Positions 1-5,725 of a stretch of DNA of 8,725 nt are shown piece by piece (position 1 is the stretch's first letter; the number at the start of each line of letters is the position of its first letter). The translations under genes and the position numbers were made by a program. Source of the DNA: Thermodesulfobacteriota bacterium (GTDB lineage: Bacteria; Desulfobacterota_D; UBA1144; Nemesobacterales; UBA2774); contig JBCCIH010000100.1 in the NCBI GenBank assembly GCA_039028315.1, positions 1-8,725 on the forward strand, written 5' to 3'. The notes beneath the pieces were generated by a model. The model searched no databases and was not told where the DNA came from. It worked only from the letters and a program-made list of their open reading frames with translations.

Positions 1-1
1 T

Positions 2-124
2 GATCTTGATTACACAAAGTTTGTATGTGTAGAGACTACGAATGCAGCGCAAGATATAATAGAAATAGCACCAAATGGAAAGCACAGCTTGGAAGTGGTG
101 ATCAGCGTAGAAAATCTAAAATAA
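2..124 (+). CDS. Partial CDS: C-terminus of a D-hexose-6-phosphate mutarotase (YeaD-like aldose 1-epimerase family)
   Basis: An open frame enters from the left edge and ends at TAA 122-124, leaving 40 residues. The peptide carries KFVCVETTNAAQDIIEIAP followed by a short beta-strand tail. This resembles the C-terminal strand pattern of YeaD-type glucose-6-phosphate 1-epimerases, where a CVE-x-x-NA motif is followed by a 'PG..H.L' turn. The family interconverts alpha and beta anomers of hexose 6-phosphates in the cytosol. The catalytic residues lie upstream, outside the window, so activity cannot be judged. The msrB start is 56 nt downstream and I see no terminator hairpin in that gap, so the two could be co-transcribed. 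The assignment rests on motif memory over a short stretch; another aldose 1-epimerase-like protein is the main alternative. Confidence 0.7.
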   Translation, partial: DLDYTKFVCVETTNAAQDIIEIAPNGKHSLEVVISVENLK

Positions 125-180
125 AATGAATCCTAATACAACAGTGTTACGTATAATTGATTGAATAGGAGGCAATACAA

Positions 181-726
181 ATGAGAAAATATATAATAAT
201 TGCAGCAGTTTTACTTTTGTTTGTGGGGTTTAAATATGCTGCGTTTAATAACTATTCGCAAAATACTTCTGAAGCGGCCGAAGAAAAAACTTCTGCCAAA
301 TTATCAAAGGAAGAATTAAAGGAAAAACTAACACCGCTTCAGTATAAAGTCACGCAAGAAGATGCCACTGAAAGAGCATTTAGTAATGAATACTGGGATA
401 ACAAAAAACCTGGTATATATGTTGATATTGTATCAGGTGAGCCGCTATTTAGCTCAACTGACAAGTATAAATCAGGAACTGGTTGGCCAAGTTTTACTCA
501 GCCTCTAGTAGAAGAGAATATTGTTGAAGTAGAAGATTTCAAGCTACTAATGAAGAGAACTGAGGTTAGAAGTAAGAATGCAGATTCTCACTTGGGGCAT
601 GTGTTTAATGATGGCCCTGATCCAACTGGGCTTAGGTACTGTATAAACTCAGCATCACTAAGATTTATTCCTGCTGAAGATCTCAAAAAAGAAGGTTATG
701 AAGAATATGTAGTGCTATTTGAATAA
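181..726 (+). CDS. msrB: Exported peptide-methionine (R)-S-oxide reductase MsrB, 1-Cys zinc-less type
   Basis: This enzyme reduces the R epimer of methionine sulfoxide in proteins. Residues 1-22 are a basic MRK start plus a hydrophobic segment, so the protein is probably exported or anchored with its domain in the periplasm. There is no lipobox cysteine. A charged linker (about 30-50) leads to the MsrB domain (about 51-165). Visible motifs are SGEPLFSS (85-92), SGTGWPSF (98-105), DSHLGHVFNDGPDPTG (135-150) and RYCINSASLRF (152-162). Cys154 is the expected catalytic cysteine and is the only cysteine in the protein. The four zinc cysteines of E. coli-type MsrB are absent, and the usual resolving cysteine in SGCGWPSF is Thr100, so recycling must use an external reductant. 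The start is fixed by AGGAGG at 167-172, 8 nt before ATG, and by the signal segment that begins there. The length of 181 aa fits a single MsrB domain plus an export segment. Confidence 0.93.
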   Translation: MRKYIIIAAVLLLFVGFKYAAFNNYSQNTSEAAEEKTSAKLSKEELKEKLTPLQYKVTQEDATERAFSNEYWDNKKPGIYVDIVSGEPLFSSTDKYKSGTGWPSFTQPLVEENIVEVEDFKLLMKRTEVRSKNADSHLGHVFNDGPDPTGLRYCINSASLRFIPAEDLKKEGYEEYVVLFE

Positions 727-751
727 GCTGTAATTCTCCGAAAGGGTTTTT

Positions 752-796
752 ATGCCGGGATAGTCAGATATTGGCTATTCCCGGCATTCTATTTTT
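752..796 (+). terminator. Rho-independent terminator after msrB
   Basis: The left arm ATGCCGGGATAG (752-763) pairs with the right arm CTATTCCCGGCAT (775-787), giving a 12-bp GC-rich stem with one bulged T and an 11-nt loop. A T-rich tail ending in TTTTT (792-796) follows. The stem begins 25 nt after the msrB stop. On the minus strand the hairpin is followed by ATAAAAACCC rather than a T run, so it should act for msrB and would be a poor intrinsic terminator for the converging gene that ends at 804. Confidence 0.85.
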
Positions 797-803
797 GAAC
801 AGA

Positions 804-1556
804 TTATTTAACCATATAAGGCAGGGATAGATCTTCAGAGAGAACACCATATACTTCATATACGCCTAACAGTGGTCTTTCCTTATCATTTATGTTTACT
901 TCCATATATGCACTTACTGCGTCATAGTTAAATTGTTTTTTATGATTCACTCTCTGAGCCGGTACTAAGACTCTTAAAGCTTTCTTATCTGTAACCACTG
1001 AATATCCAGGCGAGTCCATATACATTGGCATACCTGGATTTGTTGGGGGAAGTACAACAGATCTGTCTTCTTTTTTTAATTCAACCACTGATAGCCCGCC
1101 TTTGACCCGTTTATCTGGTCCAAGTAGCACCCAGTGTGTATGCCAGATAACTCCATCATCTTTGTAGTCACCGTTATTGTTCTCATCCCAAAGGGGTGTG
1201 TCATCAAAATCAGGATGGGCTGTTACAGCCAACGCGACTATTCCCTCCATCTTGTTAAACCCCACATCCTCTGGGCTAAGTGTTGTAGGAAAGACATATC
1301 CTAGAACTGGCGCACCATCCAGTCCACCTCTAGCAGATGGAACGGTGTTGCCGGCCTTGCCATCTGTAAATAATTGAAATACCAATAAATCCAAATCGTC
1401 CATGTAATTAACTTGGGCCTCTTTGATGTTCATGTCCTTTGTACCTAGGGCTTTTATTTCATCCGGAGTAGCAACTTGTGCAAAAGGTTTATGGGCACCT
1501 AGCACCAGAACCAATAACGCTATATTGACTGAAATTAACATTTTTGATAACAACAT
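804..1556 (-). CDS. Exported protein of unknown function with acidic Asp/Asn loop and WHTHW motif
   Basis: I do not recognise a named family with an assigned function. The 250-aa product starts with a basic/hydrophobic segment (residues 1-26, MLLSKM then a Leu/Val-rich core), which looks like a Sec signal peptide with cleavage near FAQ (25-27). The mature part has no cysteine. Its most distinctive stretch is about 112-142: TAHPDFDDT, then DENNNGDYKDDG (124-135), then WHTHW (138-142). The Asp/Asn/Gly loop resembles EF-hand or dockerin-like calcium loops, and the HTH pair could bind metal; both are inferences. A Pro-rich stretch at 169-183 follows. The start is supported by a minus-strand AGGAGG (1565-1570) 8 nt upstream; the next in-frame Met (residue 6) is too far from it. 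The gene has its own consensus promoter with operators, shared with the divergent MarR-type gene, so that regulator probably controls it. Confidence 0.85.
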   Translation of the reverse strand: MLLSKMLISVNIALLVLVLGAHKPFAQVATPDEIKALGTKDMNIKEAQVNYMDDLDLLVFQLFTDGKAGNTVPSARGGLDGAPVLGYVFPTTLSPEDVGFNKMEGIVALAVTAHPDFDDTPLWDENNNGDYKDDGVIWHTHWVLLGPDKRVKGGLSVVELKKEDRSVVLPPTNPGMPMYMDSPGYSVVTDKKALRVLVPAQRVNHKKQFNYDAVSAYMEVNINDKERPLLGVYEVYGVLSEDLSLPYMVK

Positions 1557-1575
1557 TTGTAATACCTCCTTAATA

Positions 1576-1594
1576 TAGTATTGAGTCGATACTA
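1576..1594. promoter_or_regulatory. Operator 1: palindrome over the start site of the leftward promoter
   Basis: TAGTATTGAGTCGATACTA is a 19-bp inverted repeat with a central base and one mismatched pair. Its 15-bp core (1578-1592, GTATTGAGTCGATAC) matches the second palindrome at 1627-1641 at 12 of 15 positions, as GTATYGASWCGATAC. It abuts the leftward -10 box (1595-1600) and covers the predicted transcription start. A dyad of this size beside a divergent MarR gene is the expected form of a MarR-dimer operator; the binding protein is inferred. Confidence 0.75.
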
Positions 1595-1622
1595 ATTATA
1601 AAATGGCAATCTTGTTTGTCAA
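1595..1622 (-). promoter_or_regulatory. Consensus sigma70-type promoter for the unknown exported gene
   Basis: Read on the minus strand, TTGACA (1617-1622) and TATAAT (1595-1600) are separated by 16 bp, and both hexamers match the consensus exactly. The predicted start of transcription is near 1588-1589, inside the palindrome at 1578-1592, and leaves a leader of about 32 nt containing the AGGAGG. A perfect promoter with an operator over its start site suggests a gene that is strong when de-repressed and silent otherwise. Confidence 0.8.
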
Positions 1623-1644
1623 GCTCGTATCGACACGATACAAT
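1616..1644 (+). promoter_or_regulatory. Promoter for the MarR-type regulator, overlapping the divergent promoter
   Basis: TTGTCA (1616-1621) and TACAAT (1639-1644) are spaced by 17 bp, each one mismatch from consensus. The -35 box overlaps the opposite-strand TTGACA (1617-1622) by 5 bp, so RNA polymerase cannot occupy both promoters at once. The predicted transcription start is about 1651-1653, at or next to the ATG at 1653, implying a leaderless or almost leaderless mRNA. The palindrome at 1627-1641 fills the spacer and enters the -10. Confidence 0.65.
1627..1641. promoter_or_regulatory. Operator 2: palindrome in the spacer and -10 of the regulator promoter
   Basis: GTATCGACACGATAC has perfect 6-bp arms (GTATCG and CGATAC) around a 3-bp centre. 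It shares its core with the palindrome at 1578-1592; the dyad centres are 49 bp apart. It overlaps the first three bases of the rightward -10 and begins 5 bp from the leftward -35, so bound protein should block the regulator's own promoter and may also hinder the divergent one. Autoregulation by the adjacent MarR protein is the inference. Confidence 0.75.
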
Positions 1645-1652
1645 ATAAAGAT

Positions 1653-2234
1653 ATGAATGACTCACAGATAGGGCCTCTAATAGAAAGGATAGGAAATTTG
1701 CTTAGATCTGAGCAAAGGGTTGCTGGGGCTGACTTAGGCCTTCAGGCAGTCCATCTACAAATCCTAAGTTATCTCTCACTTTGCAATCGATACAGTAATA
1801 CTCCTGCAGGTGTCACTGAATATATCGGCGCTACAAAGGGAACAATTTCTCAAAGCATTAATGTTTTAGAGGGTAAGGGCTTTATAGAAAAAGTGCCGGA
1901 TTCACAGGATGGTAGAATTACTCATTTGGAACTGAGTAAAATTGGCAGATCATTTATTCATAATAATTCTCCTCTAAAAGAGTTTTCAAATACTTTTAAA
2001 GAATTCGATGATAAAGACTCTGCTAGACTCTCAGAAATACTTACGGAGCTATTAACTATGCTTCAGCGTAAGAACAATGGCAGACTATTTGGGGTATGTC
2101 ATACATGTAAATATTTTAATCGAAATGGTCTTGGCAAATCCCACCAGTGTGGGCTTACTTTAGAGCCACTATCAGACAAAGAATCTCTGCAAATATGCAG
2201 GGAGCATGAAAAGCCTATCCTAGAAGCCGTCTGA
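1653..2234 (+). CDS. MarR-family transcriptional regulator with C-terminal four-cysteine cluster
   Basis: This is a probable dimeric winged-helix repressor. The N-terminal helix (1-25) would help dimerise; the winged helix spans about 32-96, with a recognition helix around GATKGTISQSINVLEGKGFI (59-78) and a wing with DSQDGRITHLELS (83-95), which holds the family's D-x-R signature. At 193 aa it is longer than typical MarR proteins (about 140-150). The extra C-terminus carries Cys149, Cys152, Cys166 and Cys182 (CxxC-x13-C-x15-C), a pattern suited to zinc, an Fe-S cluster or thiol redox sensing. I recall similar tails in other MarR-like proteins but know of no proven ligand. No Shine-Dalgarno sequence precedes the ATG, and the promoter puts the transcript start at the codon. 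Two palindromic operators lie in the 96-bp gap shared with the divergent exported gene, pointing to autoregulation and control of that gene. Confidence 0.88.
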   Translation: MNDSQIGPLIERIGNLLRSEQRVAGADLGLQAVHLQILSYLSLCNRYSNTPAGVTEYIGATKGTISQSINVLEGKGFIEKVPDSQDGRITHLELSKIGRSFIHNNSPLKEFSNTFKEFDDKDSARLSEILTELLTMLQRKNNGRLFGVCHTCKYFNRNGLGKSHQCGLTLEPLSDKESLQICREHEKPILEAV

Positions 2235-2239
2235 GCTAA

Positions 2240-3634
2240 CTACAGTATCAACTCAGTATTTGAATATGCTCCGTACCAGCCAAACCAAAAGGCTCTGTGA
2301 GCTGGCAAGCGGTATAATTCCTTTCCATCAGCAGATATTAGTTTATCTTCTGATAAAACCCATTTTGTACCGTTGCCATCGGTGACAGTGCTTTTTTGAT
2401 CCCAACTTTTAAATTTAGTGCCCTTTGTTTCATACACTCTCGAAGCACCTGATTTATCAGTTAAGACTATGAAATCTAGATTCCCTATCTTTTTTTCATA
2501 TAGAGGGTTTTTAGATAGATAACCAATGCTAATTGCAAGTGGTTTGTCCGGGTATTGGCTAAATATAAGACCTAGTACTTCGTCTTTATTTTTAAGACGT
2601 TTATCTAATTTTGGGACATTAAACATTAGCTCGTCAGTTGCGAAGTAATCTCTGTAAGCAGCGCCTTCAGAATAATCTCTCCTATGTCCCGTATCTAAAG
2701 ATAGTACTTTTGTATCTGGGTGACGCTTTTTCCACTCTCCCCAGGTTGTGGTCACGATGCTCATTCTCTCAAGTTCTATCTCTTTATCAGCCAGTGGTCC
2801 TATAACAGGTTTTCCCCAAAGAGTGTTCCAAAGTGACTGGGTTTCTTTGTCGTACATAAGTTTATTTGATCTATATAGAAATCCACTTGTCCCAATTTCG
2901 TGATTCTTTCCGTCATGAACTGTATTGTATAAAATCATCGAGCCGCAAAGAGTACAGTAAACCCCCGCTACTTTCTCTCCGCCAACAGTATCAACAAACA
3001 TCTCATGCCATGCCATGATCCGCTTGGGATATGCACGCGCGTCACCATTTACCTCAATTCCAAACACGATGTTATCATTATCTAGATATTTAGCTTCCTT
3101 GGCCGGTATCATGTTGGGATTTCTAAGAGGGGGGATGCCGTCTTGTCTTACACCTCCCCAGCGGACTTCATCTAGTCTAATTTTATTAGTCCTATTACTT
3201 GAAAAATAGCCCTTAAACTTGGGATCAATCAAACTATAGAGTAACGATTTGAATTCTGGATACTGTGGGTGTGCCATCTCTTCTTTACTCCAAATCCATT
3301 CATACCATTTATCCAATTCATACCCATAGCTTTGTCCAGTTTTTTCTTCAAGCAAAGTCACAAGCTTTGCTGTAAATGACGGGTCACTGTTTAAATATAT
3401 CGCCTCAATCATCATCACAGGGAACGAGCTCTCCCAGTTCTCACTGATATAATTATATGCCTTATCTCTATCTTCTGGCGGAGATGCTATCAACGCCACA
3501 AATGAAACAGGAACTAAGTTTTCTTTGGCAACTTGAGAGAAAGTTTCTTGTGAATGACTTATTAGAGGATAGATCAATAAGCCTAGAATTATTGCTGTTA
3601 AAAGCGTAATTTTTGTTAGTCTTTTGTTTCTCAT
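2240..3634 (-). CDS. Exported DUF3179 domain-containing protein
   Basis: The 464-aa product begins with a basic start and a hydrophobic core (about residues 5-27), a probable Sec signal peptide. A helical N-terminal segment (about 30-145) precedes the DUF3179 region, which runs from about 150 to the end. Recognisable family landmarks are RLDEVRWGGVRQDGIPPL (153-170), GIEVNGDARAYP (192-203), WHEM (209-212), YCTLCGSM (226-233), GTSGFLYRSNKLMYD (248-262), SLWNTLWG (267-274) and the terminal HRAFWFGWYGAY (446-457). Cys227 and Cys230 form a CxxC and are the only cysteines. The biochemical role of DUF3179 is not established as far as I know; conserved Arg, His and CxxC residues suggest metal or thiol chemistry outside the cytoplasm. 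The ATG has only a weak SD, with a GAGATGGA stretch well upstream. The gene converges on the MarR-type gene with 5 nt between stop codons. I found no convincing promoter for it in the 160-bp upstream gap. Confidence 0.9.
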   Translation of the reverse strand: MRNKRLTKITLLTAIILGLLIYPLISHSQETFSQVAKENLVPVSFVALIASPPEDRDKAYNYISENWESSFPVMMIEAIYLNSDPSFTAKLVTLLEEKTGQSYGYELDKWYEWIWSKEEMAHPQYPEFKSLLYSLIDPKFKGYFSSNRTNKIRLDEVRWGGVRQDGIPPLRNPNMIPAKEAKYLDNDNIVFGIEVNGDARAYPKRIMAWHEMFVDTVGGEKVAGVYCTLCGSMILYNTVHDGKNHEIGTSGFLYRSNKLMYDKETQSLWNTLWGKPVIGPLADKEIELERMSIVTTTWGEWKKRHPDTKVLSLDTGHRRDYSEGAAYRDYFATDELMFNVPKLDKRLKNKDEVLGLIFSQYPDKPLAISIGYLSKNPLYEKKIGNLDFIVLTDKSGASRVYETKGTKFKSWDQKSTVTDGNGTKWVLSEDKLISADGKELYRLPAHRAFWFGWYGAYSNTELIL

Positions 3635-3712
3635 AGTAAAATATTAGATTCCATCTCAATAAAAAAGTTGCAAGAGCTATGATTCACTATAACTGTGCAT
3701 TTCTCAAATTCC

Positions 3713-3721
3713 TGGTATAAT
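3713..3721 (+). promoter_or_regulatory. Probable extended -10 promoter element for tig
   Basis: TGGTATAAT is a perfect TATAAT (3716-3721) with the upstream TG of an extended -10. No good -35 lies 16-18 bp upstream, as is common for extended -10 promoters. Transcription would start near 3728, leaving an AT-rich leader of about 67 nt that ends in AGGGGT (3781-3786), 8 nt before the tig ATG. No terminator-like hairpin was seen between tig, clpP, clpX and lon, so this promoter could serve several of these genes. Confidence 0.5.
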
Positions 3722-3794
3722 TTACGGCTTATATTGATTAATAAGTGCTTAAAAAGACTAATAAAATCTATTTATATTCAAGGGGTTAGTACTG

Positions 3795-5105
3795 ATGAAA
3801 GTTAATATGGAAAATTTGAGCGATACTCGGAGAAAGCTGGAAGTAGTAGTTCCTGCAGAGGACGTGAAAAAACAAAGAGATGCCGTGTTTAAAGAAATTT
3901 ATAGCGTTGCCAAAGTAAAAGGCTTTAGACCGGGTAAGGCGCCTGCTAATGTGGTTGAGGCAATGTATAAGAGTGAGATATTGAGTGAAACAATGCAGAA
4001 AATACTCTCCACTACTCTTGAAAAAGCTCTGACAGAGGCAAAAGTAAATCCTTTAAACCGCCCTGAGATAACCCCTCCGGATGACCTAGATCCGAATAAG
4101 GACTTTGAATACATCGTTGTATTTGAGGTACTTCCCGAGATTGAGCTCGGACAATACAAAGAGATAAAGCTTAAAAAAGATAAAAGGCCAGTTAAAGACG
4201 ATGAAATAAAAGAGGCCATTGAACACTTAAGAGAGCACAAAGCAGACCTAAAGCCATATGAAAAGAAGAAAGCCGTCAAAGACGGAGATGTTGTAATAGT
4301 TGATTTTGAAGGATCTCTGGACGGAAATCCAATAAAAGACCTAAAGAGAGAGGATGTGCAGTTTGTTGTTGGTGAAAAGAAGATGATTCCAGAGTTTGAA
4401 GAAGCAGTTGTGGGCATGAAAAAAGAAGAGCAAAAAGAGTTTGATGTTACGTATGATGATCAATTTCCAATTGAAGAGGCTCGAAATAAAGCAGTGCACT
4501 ATGTTTTAACATTAAAAGACGTTCTTAAAAGAACTTTGCCCAAGGTCGATGATGAACTAGCTAAAGGAATTGGACTTGAATCACTTAAGGACCTTAAAGA
4601 GAAAATTAGCGAGGATCTATCTCAACAAATTGAAAAAGGCGCCCAAACTAAGATGAGAAGAGAGCTTATGGACATTTTGGTTGAAAATAATCCATCGATA
4701 GAAGCTCCCCAGAGCCTTGTAGAGCAAGAGGCTGAGAGATTGGTGCAAAGCGTGCAGCAAAACATACAGCAACAAGGTGCACCTCCAATGGATTTGAGTG
4801 AGGAGCAGCTTGAAGAAATAAAGGATCACGCACTTAGAAACGTAAAAGCGTCGATTGTGCTTGGCGAAATATCCAGAAAAGAGGGGCTAACTGTAACAGA
4901 AGATGATATAAATGAGAATCTAAGTGCTGTTGCAATGCAACATAATATGCAGACAGAGCAAATACGCGAATTATATGAAAAAAACAATTTATTGGAGGGG
5001 CTTGAAGCCAATCTAACAGAGAAGAAAGTCATTGATTTTATTGTCGATAATGCCGATATTGATGAGGTTTTAGTGGAAGAAAATCACGTTGACAATGAAG
5101 CCTAG
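3795..5105 (+). CDS. tig: Trigger factor, ribosome-associated chaperone and peptidyl-prolyl isomerase
   Basis: Trigger factor docks on the large ribosomal subunit at the exit tunnel and shields nascent chains. The 436-aa length matches the family. The N-terminal ribosome-binding domain (about 1-115) contains the GFRPGK signature (43-48) within VKGFRPGKAP. An FKBP-type isomerase domain follows (about 158-245), with GDVVIVDFEGSLDGNPI (164-180) and VVGEKKMIPEFEEAVVGM (191-208). The rest is the helical C-terminal chaperone domain, with a Gln-rich patch at 318-327 and an acidic end. The ATG is supported by AGGGGT at 3781-3786 and by the usual family N-terminus (MKVNMENLSDTRRKLEV). It is the first gene of the tig-clpP-clpX-lon array; clpP begins 20 nt after its stop. 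No oddities were seen in the domain order. Confidence 0.97.
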   Translation: MKVNMENLSDTRRKLEVVVPAEDVKKQRDAVFKEIYSVAKVKGFRPGKAPANVVEAMYKSEILSETMQKILSTTLEKALTEAKVNPLNRPEITPPDDLDPNKDFEYIVVFEVLPEIELGQYKEIKLKKDKRPVKDDEIKEAIEHLREHKADLKPYEKKKAVKDGDVVIVDFEGSLDGNPIKDLKREDVQFVVGEKKMIPEFEEAVVGMKKEEQKEFDVTYDDQFPIEEARNKAVHYVLTLKDVLKRTLPKVDDELAKGIGLESLKDLKEKISEDLSQQIEKGAQTKMRRELMDILVENNPSIEAPQSLVEQEAERLVQSVQQNIQQQGAPPMDLSEEQLEEIKDHALRNVKASIVLGEISRKEGLTVTEDDINENLSAVAMQHNMQTEQIRELYEKNNLLEGLEANLTEKKVIDFIVDNADIDEVLVEENHVDNEA

Positions 5106-5125
5106 TATCTGTATACTCAAAAGTA

Positions 5126-5725
5126 ATGTCCAGCTACGTACCGATAGTAATTGAGCAAACCAGCAGGGGCGAGAGGGCATATGATATTTTCTCCCGTTTA
5201 TTAAAAGACAGGATAATTTTCATTGGTTCCGCAATTAATGACGCAGTTGCTGATACAGTTATAGCTCAGCTTCTGTTTTTAGAGTCTGAGAACCCTGAAA
5301 AAGATATATATGTCTATGTAAATTCCCCTGGCGGAGTCGTAACTTCCGGGCTCGCAATATATGACACTATGCAATATGTAAAGCCAGATGTGGCTACAAT
5401 GTGCATTGGTCAAGCTGCGAGTATGGGAGCGGTACTCTTGGCCGCTGGTGCTAAGGGCAAGAGGTATGCACTTCCTAATGCCAGAGTCATGATACATCAA
5501 GTGCTTGGCGGTGTAGAAGGGCAAGCTACGGACATCGAGATACATGCTAAAGAGATTTTGAGAATCAGAGAAGATATAAATGAGGTATTAGCACACCATA
5601 CAGGTCAGCCAATAGATAAAATTAGAGTTGATACAGAAAGAGATTTTTTCCTAAAACCACAAGATGCCTTAGAGTATGGTCTAATTGATGCTATAATTAC
5701 TCACAGAGAGGAGGCTCAAAAGTGA
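5126..5725 (+). CDS. clpP: ATP-dependent Clp protease proteolytic subunit ClpP
   Basis: ClpP is the serine protease that assembles into a two-ring tetradecamer and degrades proteins fed by ClpX or ClpA. The 199-aa product has the catalytic triad Ser99 (in GQAASMGA, 95-102), His124 (in MIHQVLGG, 122-129) and Asp173. The N-terminal segment YVPIVIEQTSRGERAYDIFS (4-23) is typical, including the early residues that form the axial gate, and ClpP is often processed near this point. The family usually has HQPLGG after the catalytic His; here Val126 replaces the Pro. No clear SD precedes the ATG; the 20-nt gap from tig contains a small AGTAT/ATACT inverted repeat (5104-5117). No upstream in-frame start is available. 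The TGA stop overlaps the clpX GTG by 4 nt, indicating tight co-expression with its unfoldase. Confidence 0.97.
   Translation: MSSYVPIVIEQTSRGERAYDIFSRLLKDRIIFIGSAINDAVADTVIAQLLFLESENPEKDIYVYVNSPGGVVTSGLAIYDTMQYVKPDVATMCIGQAASMGAVLLAAGAKGKRYALPNARVMIHQVLGGVEGQATDIEIHAKEILRIREDINEVLAHHTGQPIDKIRVDTERDFFLKPQDALEYGLIDAIITHREEAQK
5709..5714 (+). promoter_or_regulatory. Shine-Dalgarno sequence that fixes the clpX GTG start
   Basis: AGGAGG lies inside the 3' end of clpP and 7 nt before the GTG at 5722. No ATG occurs near the start of the clpX frame, so this site supports the GTG and the 4-bp GTGA overlap with the clpP stop. Confidence 0.85.

Noticed and set aside
152..157. TATAAT upstream of msrB as a possible -10.
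   Set aside because: No -35 at proper spacing and no extended -10 TG; the start would fall 3 nt before the SD. It is too weak to list as a feature.
752..787. Bidirectional terminator serving both msrB and the converging unknown gene.
   Set aside because: On the minus strand the stem is followed by an A run instead of a T run, so only the + direction fits.
1177..1377. Small + strand frame inside the unknown exported gene.
   Set aside because: It is antisense to a better-supported gene that has its own promoter, SD and signal peptide.
1788..1793. Another CGATAC half-site inside the regulator coding region.
   Set aside because: The left half of the palindrome is missing (the sequence upstream does not match GTATYGA), so it is likely chance.
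3820..3828. CGATACT inside the start of tig, resembling an operator half-site.
   Set aside because: There is no opposing half and it lies within conserved coding sequence.
3899..4417. Long open frame on the minus strand inside tig.
   Set aside because: It is the antisense shadow of a well-conserved gene, Ser-rich with no recognisable domain and no SD.
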